Shown here: one piece after another, positions 1 to 13,897 of the stretch | How positions within the stretch are numbered: the stretch's first letter is position 1 | How the letters are laid out: each line of letters starts with the position of its first letter | DNA from: Euonymus europaeus | Lineage: Eukaryota > Streptophyta > Magnoliopsida > Celastrales > Celastraceae | Assembly (NCBI GenBank): GCA_963580455.1 | Contig: OY756958.1 | Location: forward strand, 14,210,501 to 14,274,500 | Length of the DNA: 64,000 nt | Reading direction: 5' to 3' | Notes under the pieces: model-generated | The model's database searches: none | Told to the model about the DNA's origin: nothing | The model's input: only the letters and a program-made list of their open reading frames with translations | Position numbers and translations under genes: made by a program

Positions 1-2100
1 TCGGTGTAAACTTTTTATTGTTCTCCTATGTCAACTTTTACTAGAATAAGCTTCCTAGATTATTTAGATGAAAAAACCCCAACTTTCTCTGACAAATGGA
101 CAAAAACGTTAAAAGCTCCTCCATAGAGAGAGTTGAGCAACTTCGGACCATCAAGGATCCTCGGTGTACACTTTATCTTTTTCTTCTATGTCAAATTTTA
201 CGAGTATATGCTTCCTATATTATTTCGATGCCAAAACACCAACTTTCTAAGACAAATGGACAAAAATGTTAAAAGCTCCTCCATAGAGAGAGTTAAGCAA
301 CTTCGGATCATCAAAGTTGCTCGGTGTACACTTTTTATTGTTCTTCTATGTCAAATTTTACGAGTATAAGCTTCCTAGATTATTTCGATGCCAAAACCCC
401 AACTTTCTTTTTCAAATGGGCAAAACCGATAAAAGCTCGTCCATAGAAGGAGTTGACCAACTTCGGACGATCAATGTTGTTCAGTGTAAACTTTTTATTG
501 TTCTCCTATGTCAACTTTTACTAGAATAAGCTTCCTAGATTATTTAGATGAAAAAACCCCAACTTTCTCTGACAAATGGACAAAAACGTTAAAAGCTCCT
601 CCATAGAGAGAGTTGAGCAACTTCGGACCATCAAGGATCCTCGGTGTACACTTTATCTTTTTCTTCTATGTCAAATTTTACGAGTATATGCTTCCTATAT
701 TATTTCGATGCCAAAACACCAACTTTCTAAGACAAATGGACAAAAATGTTAAAAGCTCCTCCATAGAGAGAGTTAAGCAACTTCGGATCATCAAAGTTGC
801 TCGGTGTACACTTTTTATTGTTCTTCTATGTCAAATTTTACGAGTATAAGCTTCCTAGATTATTTCGATGCCAAAACCCCAACTTTCTTTTTCAAATGGG
901 CAAAACCGATAAAGGCTCATCCATAGAAGGAGTTGATCAACTTCGGACAATCAATGTTCTTCGGTGTAAACTTTTTATTGTTCTTCTATGTCAACTTTCA
1001 CGAGTATAAGCTTCCTAGATTATTTAGATGACAAAACCCCAACTTTCTAAGCCAAATGAACAAAAACGTTAAAAGCTCCTCCATAGAGAGAGTTGAGCAA
1101 CTTCGGACCATCAAAGTTCCTCGGTGTACACGTTTTCTTTTTCTTCTATGTCAAATTTTACGAGTATAAGTTTCCTAGATTATTTCGATGCAAAAACACC
1201 CACTTTCTAAGACAAAAGGACAAAAATGTTAAAAGCTCCTCCATAGAGAGAGTTGAGCAACTTCGGATCATCAAAGTTGCTCGTTGTACACTTTTTATTG
1301 TTCTTCTATGTCAAATTTTACGAGTATAAGCTTCCAAGATTATTTCGAAGCCAAAACCCCAACTTTCTATTTCAAATGGACAAAACCGATAAAAGCTCGT
1401 CCATAGAAGGAGTTGATCAACTTCGGACGATCAATGTTGTTCGGTGTAAACTTTTTATTGTTCTCCTATGTCAACTTTTATGAGTATAAGCTTCCTAGAT
1501 TATTTAGATGACAAAACCCCAACTTTCTAAGACAAATGGACAAAAACGTTAAAAGCTCCTCCATAGAGAGAGTTGAGCAACTTCGGACCATCAAAGATCC
1601 TCGGTGTACACTTTTTCTTTTTCTTCTATGTCAAATTTTACGAGTATAAGCTTCCTATATTATTTCGATGCCAAAACACCAACTTTCTAAGACAAATGGA
1701 CAAAATGGTTAAAAGCTCCTCCATAGAGAGAGTTGAGCAACTTCGGATCATCAAAGTTGCTCGGTGTACACTTTTTATTGTTCTTCTATGTCAAATTTTA
1801 CGAGTATAAGCTTCCTAGATTATTTCGATGCCAAAACCCCAACTTTCTTTTTCAAATGGGCAAAACCGATAAAAGCTCCTCCATAGAAGGAGTTGATCAA
1901 CTTCGGACGATCAATGTTGTTCGGTGTAAACTTTTTATTGTTCTCCTATGTCAACTTTTACGAGTATAAGCTTCCTAGATTATTTAGATGACAAAACCCC
2001 AACTTTCTAAGACAAATGGACAAAAACTTTAAAAGCTCCTCCATAGAGAGAGTTGAGCAACTTCTGACCATCAAAGATCCTCGGTGTACACTTTTTCTTT
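1..2100 (+). repeat. 480-bp (3-monomer) higher-order repeat
   Basis: Positions 1-480 and 481-960 are nearly identical, differing at a handful of bases near 423-480 and 903-960. Later 480-bp units (from 961, 1,441 and 1,921) follow the same order of three monomer classes with more divergence. One class has GGATCC or AGATCC after CATCAA, the second has AAGTTGCTC, and the third has ACGATCAATGTTGTT with the box GATAAAAGCTCGTCCATAGAAGG. The first unit starts before the window. Confidence 0.85.
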
Positions 2101-5100
2101 TTCTTCTATGTCAAATTTTACGAGTATAAGCTTCCTATATTATTTCGATGCCAAAACACCAACTTTCTAAGACAAATGGACAAAATGGTTAAAAGCTCCT
2201 CCATAGAGAGAGTTGAGCAACTTCGGATCATCAAAGTTGCTCGTTGTACACTTTTTATTGTTCTTCTATGTCAAATTTTACGAGTATAAGCTTCCAAGAT
2301 TATTTCGATGCCAAAACCCCAACTTTCTATTTCAAATGGGCAAAACCGATAAAAGCTCGTCCATAGAAGGAGTTGATCAACTTCGGAAGATCAATGTTGT
2401 TCGGTGTAAACTTTTTATTGTTCTCCTATGTCAACTTTTACGAGTATAAGCTTCCTAGATTATTTAGATGGAAAAACCCCAACTTTTTTAAGACAAATGG
2501 ACAAAAACGTTAAAAGCTCCTCCATAGAGAGAGTTGAGCAACTTCGGACCATCAAAGATCCTCGGTGTACACTTTTTCTTTTTTTCTATGTCAAATTTTA
2601 CGAGTATAAGCTTCCTATATTATTTCGATGCCAAAACCCCAAATTTCTAAGAGAAATGGACAAAAACGTTAAAATCACCTCCTTGGAGGGAGTTGACCAA
2701 CTTCGGACCATTAAAGTTACTTGATGTACACTTTTTATTGTTCTTCTATCTCAAATTTTACGAGTATAAGATTCGTAGATTATTTTGATGTGAAAACAAC
2801 AACTTTCTAAGAAAAATGGACAAAAACGTTAAAATCACCTCCATAGAGAGAGTTGACCAACTTCGTACCATCAAAGTTGCTCGGTGTACACTTTTTATTT
2901 TTCTTCTATGTCAAATTTTACGAGTATAAGCTTCCTAGATTATTTCGATGCCAAAACACCAACTTTTTAAGACAAATGGACAAAAACGTTAAAAGCTCCT
3001 CCATAGAGAGAGTTGAGCAACTTCGGATCATCAAAGTTGCTCGGTGTACACTTTTTATTGTTCTTCTATGTCAAATTTTACGAGTATAAGCTTCCTAGAT
3101 TACTTCGATGCCAAAACCTTAACTTTCTATTTCGAATGGGCAAAACCGATAAAAGCTCGTCCATAGAAAGAGTTGATCAACTTCGGACGATCAATGTTGT
3201 TCGGTGTAAACTTTTTATTGTTCTCCTATGTCAACTTTTACGAGTATAAGCTTCCTAGATTATTTAGATGACAAAACCCCAACTTTCTAAGACAAATGGA
3301 CAAAAACGTTAAAAGCTCCTCCATAGAGAGAGTTGAGAAACTTCGGACCATCAAAGTTCCTCGGTGTACAGTTTTTCTTTTTCATCTATGTCAAATTTTA
3401 CGAGTATAAGTTTACTAGATTATTTCGATTCCAAAACACCAATTTTCTAAGACAAATGGACAAAAATGTTAAAAGCTCCTCCATAGAGAGAGTTGAGCAA
3501 CTTCGGACCATCAAAGTTGCTCGGTGTACACTTTTTATTGTTCTTCTATGTCAAATTTTACATGTATAGGCTTCCTAGATTATTTTGATGCCAAAACCCC
3601 AACTTTCTATGACGAATGGACAAAACCGTTTAAAGCTCCTCCATAGAGTGAGTAGTGCGACTTCAGACTATCAAAGTTACTCGATGTAAACTTTTTATTG
3701 TTCTTCTATGTCAAATTTTACGAGTATAAGCTTCCTAGATTATTTCGATGCCAAAACCCCGAATTTCTACGAGAAATGGACAAAAACTTTAAATATCACC
3801 TCCATAGAGGGAGTTGACTAACTTCGGACCCTTAATGTTACTTGGTGTACACTTTTTACTGTTCTTCTATGTCAAATTTTACGAGTATAAGATTCGTAGA
3901 TTATTTTGATGTGAAAACAACAACTTTCTAAGAAAAATGGACAAAAACGTTAAAATCACCTCCATAGAGAGAGTTGACCAACTTCGGACGATCAATGTTG
4001 TTCGGTGTAAACTTTTTATTGTTCTCCTATGTCAACTTTTACGAGTATAAGCTTCCTAGATTATTTAGATGACAAAACCCCAACTTTCTAAGACAAATGG
4101 ACAAAAACTTTACAAGCTCCTCCATAGAGAGAGTTGAGCAACTTCGGACCATCAAAGTTCCTCGGTGTACACTTTTTCTTTTTCTTCTATGTCAAATTTT
4201 ACGAGTATAAGTTTACTAGATTATTTCGATTCCAAAACACCAATTTTCTAAGACAAATGGACCAAAATGTTAAAAGCTCCTCCATAGAGAGAGTTGAGCA
4301 ACTTCGGACCATCAAAGTTGCTCGGTGTTCACTTTTTATTGTTCTTCTATGTCAAATTTTACATGTATAAGCTTCCTAGATTATTTTGATGCCAAAACCC
4401 CAACTTTCTATGACGAATGGACAAAACCGTTTAAAGCTCCTCCATAGAGTGAGTAGTGCGACTTCAGACTATCAAAGTTACTCGATGTAAACTTTTTATT
4501 GTTCTTCTATGTCAAATTTTACGAGTATAAGCTTCCTAGATTATTTCGATGCCAAAACCCCAAATTTCTAAGAGAAATGGACAAAAACTTTAAAATCACC
4601 TCCTTAGAGGGAGTTGACTAACTTCGGACCCTTAATGTTACTTGGTGTACACTTTTTACTGTTCTTCTATGTCAAATTTTACGACTATAATATTCGTAGA
4701 TTATTTTGATGTGAAAACAACAACTTTCTAAGAAAAATGGACAAAAACGTTAAAATCACCTCCATAGAGAGAGTTGACCAACTTCGTACCATCAAAGTTG
4801 CTCGGTGTACACTTATTATTGTTCTTCTATGTCAAATTTTACGAGTATAAGCTTCCTAGATTATTTCGATGCCAAAACCCCAACTTTCTATTTCAAATGG
4901 GCAAAACCGATAAAAGCTCGTCCATAGAAGGAGTTGATCAACTTCGGACGATCAATGTTGGTCGGTGTAAACTTTTTATTGTTCTCCTATGTCAACTTTT
5001 ACGAGTATAAGCTTCCTAGATTATTTCGATGCCAAAACCCCCAACTTTCTATTTCAAATGGGCAAAAACGTTAAAAGCTCCTCCATAGAAGGAGTTGAGC

Positions 5101-6579
5101 AACTTCGGACGATCAATGTTGTTCGGTGTACACTTTTTGTTGTTCTTCTACGTGAAATTTTATGAGTATAAGCTTCCTAGATTATTTCGAGGCCAAAACC
5201 CCAACTTTCTAAGAGAAATTGACAAAAACTTTAAAAGCTCCTCCATAGAGAGAGTTGAGCAACTTCGGACCATGAAAGTTGCTCGGTGTACACTTTTTAT
5301 TGTTCTTCAACGTCAAATTTTACGAGTATAAGATTCGTAGATTATTTGATTTGAAAACAACAACTTTCTAAGAAAAATGGACAAAAACGTTAAAATCACC
5401 TTCATAGAGAGAGTTGACCAACTTCGGACCATCAAAGTTGCTCGGTGTACACTTTTTATTGTTCTTCTATGTCAAATTTTCCATGTATAAGCTTCCTAGA
5501 TTATTTCGATGCAAAAACCCCAACTTTCTATGACGAATGGACAAAACCGTTTAAAGCTCCTCCATAGAGAGAGTTGAGCAACTTCGGATCATCAAACTTT
5601 CTCGGTGTACACTTTTCATTGTTCTTCTATGTCAAATTTTACGAGTATAAGCTTCCTAGATTATTTCGATGCCAAAACCCCAACTTTGTATTTGAAATGG
5701 GGAAAACCGATAAAAGCTCGTCCATAGAAGGAGTTGATCAACTTCGGACGATCAATGTTGTTCGGTGTAAACTTTTTATTGTTCTCCTATGTCAACTTTT
5801 ATGAGTATAAGCTTCCTAGATTATTTCGATGCCAAAACACCAACTTTCTATTTCAAATGGGCAAAACCGATAAAAGCTCGTCCATAGAAGGAGTTGATCA
5901 ACTTCGAACGATCAATGTTGTTCGGTGTAAACTTTTTATTGTTCTCCTATGTCAACGTTTACGAGTATAAGCTTCCTAGATTATTTAAATGACAAAACCC
6001 CAACTTTCTATGACAAATGGACAAAAACGTTAAAAGCTCCTCCATAGAAGGAGTTGAGCAACTTCGGACGATCAATGTTGTTCGCTGTACACTTTTTGTT
6101 GTTCTTCTACGTGAAATTTTATTAGTATAAGCTTCCTAGATTATTTCGAGGCCAAAACTCCAACTTTCTAAGAGAAATGGACAAAAACTTTAAAAGTCCT
6201 CCATAGAGAGAGTTGAGCAACTTCGGACCATCAAAGTTGCTCGGTGTACACTTTTTATTGTTCTTCAACGTCAAATTTTACGAGTATAAGATTCGTAGAT
6301 TATTTGATTTGAAAACAACAACTTTCTAAGAAAAATGGACAAAAACGTTAAAATCACCTTCATAGAGAGAGTTGACCAACTTCGGACCATCAAAGTTGCT
6401 CGGTGTACACTTTTTATTGTTCTTCTATGACAAATTTTACGAGTATAAGCTTCCTAGATTATTTCGATGCCAAAACACCAACTTTCTAAGATAAATGGAC
6501 AAAAACGTTAAAAGCTCCTCCATAGAGAGAGTTGAGCAACTTCGGATCATCAAAGTTGCTCGGTGTACACTTTTTATTG
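2101..6579 (+). repeat. 4.48-kb higher-order block, copy A (28 monomers)
   Basis: From about 2,101 the sequence matches the stretch starting at about 6,580 base for base with a constant offset of 4,479 bp and only scattered mismatches. Examples are the shared T-run insertion at 2,485 and 6,964, the shared CTTGGAGGGAGTTGACC at 2,681 and 7,160, and the shared CTTAACTTTC at 3,118 and 7,597. Before 2,101 the two sides differ, so this marks the left edge of the duplicated block. 28 monomers of 160 bp give 4,480 bp. Confidence 0.88.
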
Positions 6580-9500
6580 TTCTTCTATGTCAAATTTTAC
6601 GAGTATAAGCTTCCTATATTATTTCGATGCCAAAACACCAACTTTCTAAGACAAATGGACAAAATGGTTAAAAGCTCCTCCATAGAGAGAGTTGAGCAAC
6701 TTCGGATCATCAAAGTTGCTCGTTGTACACTTTTTATTGTTCTTCTATGTCAAATTTTACGAGTATAAGCTTCCAAGATTATTTCGATGCCAAAACCCCA
6801 ACTTTCTATTTCAAATGGGCAAAACCGATAAAAGCTCGTCCATAGAAGGAGTTGATCAACTTCGGAAGATCAATGTTGTTCGGTGTAAACTTTTTATTGT
6901 TCTCCTATGTCAACTTTTACGAGTATAAGCTTCCTAGATTATTTAGATGGAAAAACCCCAACTTTTTTAAGACAAATGGACAAAAACGTTAAAAGCTCCT
7001 CCATAGAGAGAGTTGAGCAACTTCGGACCATCAAAGATCCTCGGTGTACACTTTTTCTTTTTTTCTATGTCAAATTTTACGAGTATAAGCTTCCTATATT
7101 ATTTCGATGCCAAAACCCCAAATTTCTAAGAGAAATGGACAAAAACGTTAAAATCACCTCCTTGGAGGGAGTTGACCAACTTCGGACCATTAAAGTTACT
7201 TGATGTACACTTTTTATTGTTCTTCTATCTCAAATTTTACGAGTATAAGATTCGTAGATTATTTTGATGTGAAAACAACAACTTTCTAAGAAAAATGGAC
7301 AAAAACGTTAAAATCACCTCCATAGAGAGAGTTGACCAACTTCGTACCATCAAAGTTGCTCGGTGTACACTTTTTATTTTTCTTCTATGTCAAATTTTAC
7401 GAGTATAAGCTTCCTAGATTATTTCGATGCCAAAACACCAACTTTTTAAGACAAATGGACAAAAACGTTAAAAGCTCCTCCATAGAGAGAGTTGAGCAAC
7501 TTCGGATCATCAAAGTTTCTCGGTGTACACTTTTTATTGTTCTTCTATGTCAAATTTTACGAGTATAAGCTTCCTAGATTACTTCGATGCCAAAACCTTA
7601 ACTTTCTATTTCGAATGGGCAAAACCGATAAAAGCTCGTCCATAGAAAGAGTTGATCAACTTCGGACGATCAATGTTGTTCGGTGTAAACTTTTTATTGT
7701 TCTCCTATGTCAACTTTTACGAATATAAGCTTCCTAGATTATTTAGATGACAAAACCCCAACTTTCTAAGACAAATGGACAAAAACGTTAAAAGCTCCTC
7801 CATAGAGAGAGTTGAGAAACTTCGGACCATCAAAGTTCCTCGGTGTACAGTTTTTCTTTTTCATCTATGTCAAATTTTACGAGTATAAGTTTACTAGATT
7901 ATTTCGATTCCAAAACACCAATTTTCTAAGACAAATGGACAAAAATGTTAAAAGCTCCTCCATAGAGAGAGTTGAGCAACTTCGGACCATCAAAGTTGCT
8001 CGGTGTACACTTTTTATTGTTCTTCTATGTCAAATTTTACATGTATAGGCTTCCTAGATTATTTTGATGCCAAAACCCCAACTTTCTATGACGAATGGAC
8101 AAAACCGTTTAAAGCTCCTCCATAGAGTGAGTAGTGCGACTTCAGACTATCAAAGTTACTCGATGTAAACTTTTTATTGTTCTTCTATGTCAAATTTTAC
8201 GAGTATAAGCTTCCTAGATTATTTCGATGCCAAAACCCCGAATTTCTACGAGAAATGGACAAAAACTTTAAATATCACCTCCATAGAGGGAGTTGACTAA
8301 CTTCGGACCCTTAATGTTACTTGGTGTACACTTTTTACTGTTCTTCTATGTCAAATTTTACGAGTATAAGATTCGTAGATTATTTTGATGTGAAAACAAC
8401 AACTTTCTAAGAAAAATGGACAAAAACGTTAAAATCACCTCCATAGAGAGAGTTGACCAACTTCGGACGATCAATGTTGTTCGGTGTAAACTTTTTATTG
8501 TTCTCCTATGTCAACTTTTACGAGTATAAGCTTCCTAGATTATTTAGATGACAAAACCCCAACTTTCTAAGACAAATGGACAAAAACTTTACAAGCTCCT
8601 CCATAGAGAGAGTTGAGCAACTTCGGACCATCACAGTTCCTCGGTGTACACTTTTTCTTTTTCTTCTATGTCAAATTTTACGAGTATAAGTTTACTAGAT
8701 TATTTCGATTCCAAAACACCAATTTTCTAAGACAAATGGACCAAAATGTTAAAAGCTCCTCCATAGAGAGAGTTGAGCAACTTCGGACCATCAAAGTTGC
8801 TCGGTGTTCACTTTTTATTGTTCTTCTATGTCAAATTTTACATGTATAAGCTTCCTAGATTATTTTGATGCCAAAACCCCAACTTTCTATGACGAATGGA
8901 CAAAACCGTTTAAAGCTCCTCCATAGAGTGAGTAGTGCGACTTCAGACTATCAAAGTTACTCGATGTAAACTTTTTATTGTTCTTCTATGTCAAATTTTA
9001 CGAGTATAAGCTTCCTAGATTATTTCGATGCCAAAACCCCAAATTTCTAAGAGAAATGGACAAAAACTTTAAAATCACCTCCTTAGAGGGAGTTGACTAA
9101 CTTCGGACCCTTAATGTTACTTGGTGTACACTTTTTACTGTTCTTCTATGTCAAATTTTACGACTATAATATTCGTAGATTATTTTGATGTGAAAACAAC
9201 AACTTTCTAAGAAAAATGGACAAAAACGTTAAAATCACCTCCATAGAGAGAGTTGACCAACTTTGTACCATCAAAGTTGCTCGGTGTACACTTATTATTG
9301 TTCTTCTATGTCAAATTTTACGAGTATAAGCTTCCTAGATTATTTCGATGCCAAAACCCCAACTTTCTATTTCAAATGGGCAAAACCGATAAAAGCTCGT
9401 CCATAGAAGGAGTTGATCAACTTCGGACGATCAATGTTGGTCGGTGTAAACTTTTTATTGTTCTCCTATGTCAACTTTTACGAGTATAAGCTTCCTAGAT

Positions 9501-11095
9501 TATTTCGATGCCAAAACCCCCAACTTTCTATTTCAAATGGGAAAAAACGTTAAAAGCTCCTCCATAGAAGGAGTTGAGCAACTTCGGACGATCAATGTTG
9601 TTCGGTGTACACTTTCTGTTGTTCTTCTACGTGAAATTTTATGAGTATAAGCTTCCTAGATTATTTCGAGGCCAAAACCCCAACTTTCTAAGAGAAATTG
9701 ACAAAAACTTTAAAAGCTCCTCCATAGAGAGAGTTGAGCAACTTCGGACCATGAAAGTTGCTCGGTGTACACTTTTTATTGTTCTTCAACGTCAAATTTT
9801 ACGAGTATAAGATTCGTAGATTATTTGATTTGAAAACAACAACTTTCTAAGAAAAATGGACAAAAACGTTAAAATCACCTTCATAGAGAGAGTTGACCAA
9901 CTTCGGACCATCAAAGTTGCTCGGTGTACACTTTTTATTGTTCTTCTATGTCAAATTTTCCATGTATAAGCTTCCTAGATTATTTCGATGCAAAAACCCC
10001 AACTTTCTATGACGAATGGACAAAACCGTTTAAAGCTCCTCCATAGAGAGAGTTGAGCAACTTCGGATCATCAAACTTTCTCGGTGTACACTTTTCATTG
10101 TTCTTCTATGTCAAATTTTACGAGTATAAGCTTCCTAGATTATTTCGATGCCAAAACCCCAACTTTGTATTTGAAATGGGGAAAACCGATAAAAGCTCGT
10201 CCATAGAAGGAGTTGATCAACTTCGGACGATCAATGTTGTTCGGTGTAAACTTTTTATTGTTCTCCTATGTCAACTTTTATGAGTATAAGCTTCCTAGAT
10301 TATTTCGATGCCAAAACACCAACTTTCTATTTCAAATGGGCAAAACCGATAAAAGCTCGTCCATAGAAGGAGTTGATCAACTTCGAACGATCAATGTTGT
10401 TCGGTGTAAACTTTTTATTGTTCTCCTATGTCAACGTTTACGAGTATAAGCTTCCTAGATTATTTAAATGACAAAACCCCAACTTTCTATGACAAATGGA
10501 CAAAAACGTTAAAAGCTCCTCCATAGAAGGAGTTGAGCAACTTCGGACGATCAATGTTGTTCGCTGTACACTTTTTGTTGTTCTTCTACGTGAAATTTTA
10601 TTAGTATAAGCTTCCTAGATTATTTCGAGGCCAAAACTCCAACTTTCTAAGAGAAATGGACAAAAACTTTAAAAGTCCTCCATAGAGAGAGTTGAGCAAC
10701 TTCGGACCATCAAAGTTGCTCGGTGTACACTTTTTATTGTTCTTCTACGTCAAATTTTACGAGTATAAGATTCGTAGATTATTTTGATGTTAAAACAACA
10801 ACTTTCTAAGAAAAATGGACAAAAACGTTAAAATCACCTCCATAGAGAGAGTTGACCAACTTCGGAACATCAAAGTTGCTCGGTGTACACTTTTTATTGT
10901 TCTTCTATGACAAATTTTACGAGTATAAGCTTCCTAGATTATTTCGATGCCAAAACACCAACTTTCTAAGATAAATGGACAAAAACGTTAAAAGCTCCTC
11001 CATAGAGAGAGTTGAGCAACTTCGGATCATCAAAGTTGCTCGGTGTACACTTTTTATTGTTCTTCTATGTCAAATTTTACGAGTATAAGCTTCCT
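6580..11095 (+). repeat. 4.48-kb higher-order block, copy B
   Basis: Tandem copy of the block beginning at 2,101, in the same orientation. Near 10,760-10,800 the offset changes from 4,479 to 4,480 and one monomer differs more strongly (ATTTTGATGTTAAAAC against ATTTGATTTGAAAAC at 6,300), which suggests gene conversion or unequal exchange inside the copy. Matching continues to about 11,095 and then ends. The near-identity implies a recent duplication compared with the spread of monomer divergence. Confidence 0.86.
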
Positions 11096-13897
11096 AGATT
11101 ATTTTGATGCCAAAACCCCAACTTTCTATTTCAAATGGGCAAAACCGTTAAAAGCTCGTCCATAGAAGGTGTTGATCAACTTCGAACGATCAATGTTGTT
11201 CGGTGTAAACTTTTTATTGTTCTCCTATGTCGACGTTTACGAGTATAAGCTTCCTAGATTATTTAAATGACAAAACCCCAACTTTCTATGATAAATGGAC
11301 AAAAACGTTAAAAGCTCCTCCATAGAAGGAGTTGAGAAACTTCGGACGATCAATGTTGTTCGGTGTACACTTCTTGTTGTTCTTCTACGTGATATTTTAT
11401 GAGTATAAGCTTCCTAGATTATTTCGAGGCCAAAACCCCAACTTTCTAAGAGAAATGGACAAAAACTTTAAAAGTCCTCCATAGAGAGAGTTGAGCAACT
11501 TCGGACCATCAAAGTTGCTCGGTGTACACTTTTTATTGTTCTTCTATGTCAAATTTTACGAGTATAAGATTCGTAGATTATTTTGATGTGAAAACAACAA
11601 CTTTCTAAGAAAAATGGACAAAAACGTTAAAATCACCTCCATAGAGAGAGTTGACCAACTTCGGAACATCAAAGTTGCTCGGTGTACGCTTTTTATTGTT
11701 CTTCTATGTCAAATTTTACGACTATAAGCTTCCTAGATTATTTCGATGCCAAAACACCAACTTTCTACGACAAATGGACAAAAACGTTAAAAGCTCCTAT
11801 ATAGAGAGAGTTGACGAACTTCGGATCATCAAAGTTGCTCGGTGTACACTTTTTATTGTTCTTCTATGTCAAATTTTATGAGTATAAGCTTTCTAGATTA
11901 TTTCAATGCCAAAACCCCAACTTTCTATTTCAAATGGGCAAAACCGATAAAAGCTCGTTCATAGAAGGATTTGATCAACCTCGGATTATCAATGTTGTTC
12001 GGTGTACACTTTTTGTTGTTCTTCTACGTGAAATTTTATGTGTATAAGCTTCCTTGATTATTTCGAGGCCAAAACCCCAACTTTCTAAGAGAAATGGACA
12101 AAAACTTTAAAAGCTCCTCCATAGAGAGAGTTGAGCAACTTCGGACCATCAAAGTTGCTTGGTGTACACTTTTTATTGTTCTTCTATGTCAAATTTTACG
12201 AGTACAAGCTTCGTAGATTATTTTGATGTCAAAAAAATAACTTTCTAAGACAAATGGACAAAAACGTTAAAATCACCTCCATAGAGATAGTTGAGCAACT
12301 TCGGACCATCAAACTTACATGGTGTACAATTTTTATTGTTCTTCTATGTCAAATTTTACGAGTATAAGCTTCAAAGATTTTTTCGATGCTAAAACCCCAA
12401 CTTTCTATTGCTAATGGACAAAACCGTTAAATGCTCCTCTATAGAAGGAGTTGAGCAACTTCGGACCATCAATGTTGTTCTGTGTAAACTTTTTATTGTT
12501 CTTCAATGTCAAATTTTACGAGTATAAGCTTCCTAGATTATTTCGATGCCAAAACCCCAACTTTCTATGACAAATGGACAAAACCGTTTAAAGCTCCTCC
12601 ATATAGTGAGTTGTGCAACTTCGGCAATCAAAGTTGCTCGGTTTACACTTTTTATTGTTCTTCTATGTAAAATTTTACAAGTATATGCTTGCAGGATTAT
12701 TTTGATGCCAAAACCCCAACTATCAATGACAAATGGACAAAACCGTTAAAAGCTACTATATAGTTAGAGTTGAGCAATTCCGGACCATAAAATTTGCTCG
12801 GTGTACACTTTTTATTGTTCTTCTATGTCAAATTTTACGAGTATAAGCTTGCTAGATTATTTCGATGCCAAAACAAAAACTTTCTAAGAGAAATGGACAA
12901 AAACGTTAAAATCACCTCTATAGAGATATTTGACAAACTTCGGACCATCAAAGTTACTTGGTGTACAATTTTTATTGTTCTTCTATGTCAAATTTTACGA
13001 GTATAAGCTTCGTAGATTATTTTTATGTCAAAACAACAACTTTCTAAGAGAAATGGACAAAAACATTAAAATCACCTCCATAGGGAGAGTTGACCAACTT
13101 TGGACTATCAAAGTTGCTCGGTGTACACTTTTTATTGTTCTTCTATGTCAAATTTTACGAGTATAAGCTTCCTAGATTATTTCGATGCCAAAACCCCAAC
13201 TTTCTAAGAGAAATGGACAAAAACGTAAAAATCACCTTCACAGTAAGAGTTGAGCAATTCCGGACCATAAAATTTGCTCGGTGTACACTTTTGATTATTC
13301 TTCTATGTCAAATTTTACGATTATAAGCTTCCTAGATTATCTCGATGCCAAAACACCAACTTTCTAAGACAAATGGACAAAAACGTTAAAAGCTCCTCCA
13401 TAGAGAGAGTTGAGCAACTTCGGATCATCAAAGTTGCTCGGTGTACACTTTTTATTGTTCTTCTATGTCAAATTTTACATGTATAAGCTTCCTAGATTAT
13501 TTCGATGCCAAAACCCCAACTTTCTATGAGAAATGGACAAAACCGTTTAAAGCTCCTCCATAGAGTGAGTTGTGCGACTTCAGACTATCAAAGTTGCTCG
13601 ATGTACACTTTTTATCGTTCTTCTATGTCAAATTTTACGAGTATAAGCTTCCTAGATTATTTCGATGCCAAAACCCCAAATTTCTAAGAGAAATCGACAA
13701 AAACGATAAAATCACCTCCATAGAGAGAGTTGACCAACTTCGGACCATCAAAGTTACTTGGTGTACAATTTTTATTGTTCTTCTATGTCAAATTTTACGA
13801 GTATAAGCTTCCTATATTATTTCGATGCCAAAACACCAACTTTCTAAGACAAATGGACAAAAACGTTAAAAGCTCCTCCATAGAAGGAGTTGATCAA
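11096..13897 (+). repeat. Satellite segment without a clear higher-order period
   Basis: The 160-bp monomers continue, but I see no long exact duplication within this stretch. It contains a distinctive monomer at 12,640-12,760 with ATGCTTGCAGGATTATTTTG and AACTATCAATGACAAATGG. That variant recurs at about 18,550, 20,630, 34,380 and 36,620, which shows long-range sharing of one monomer type across the array. Confidence 0.6.
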
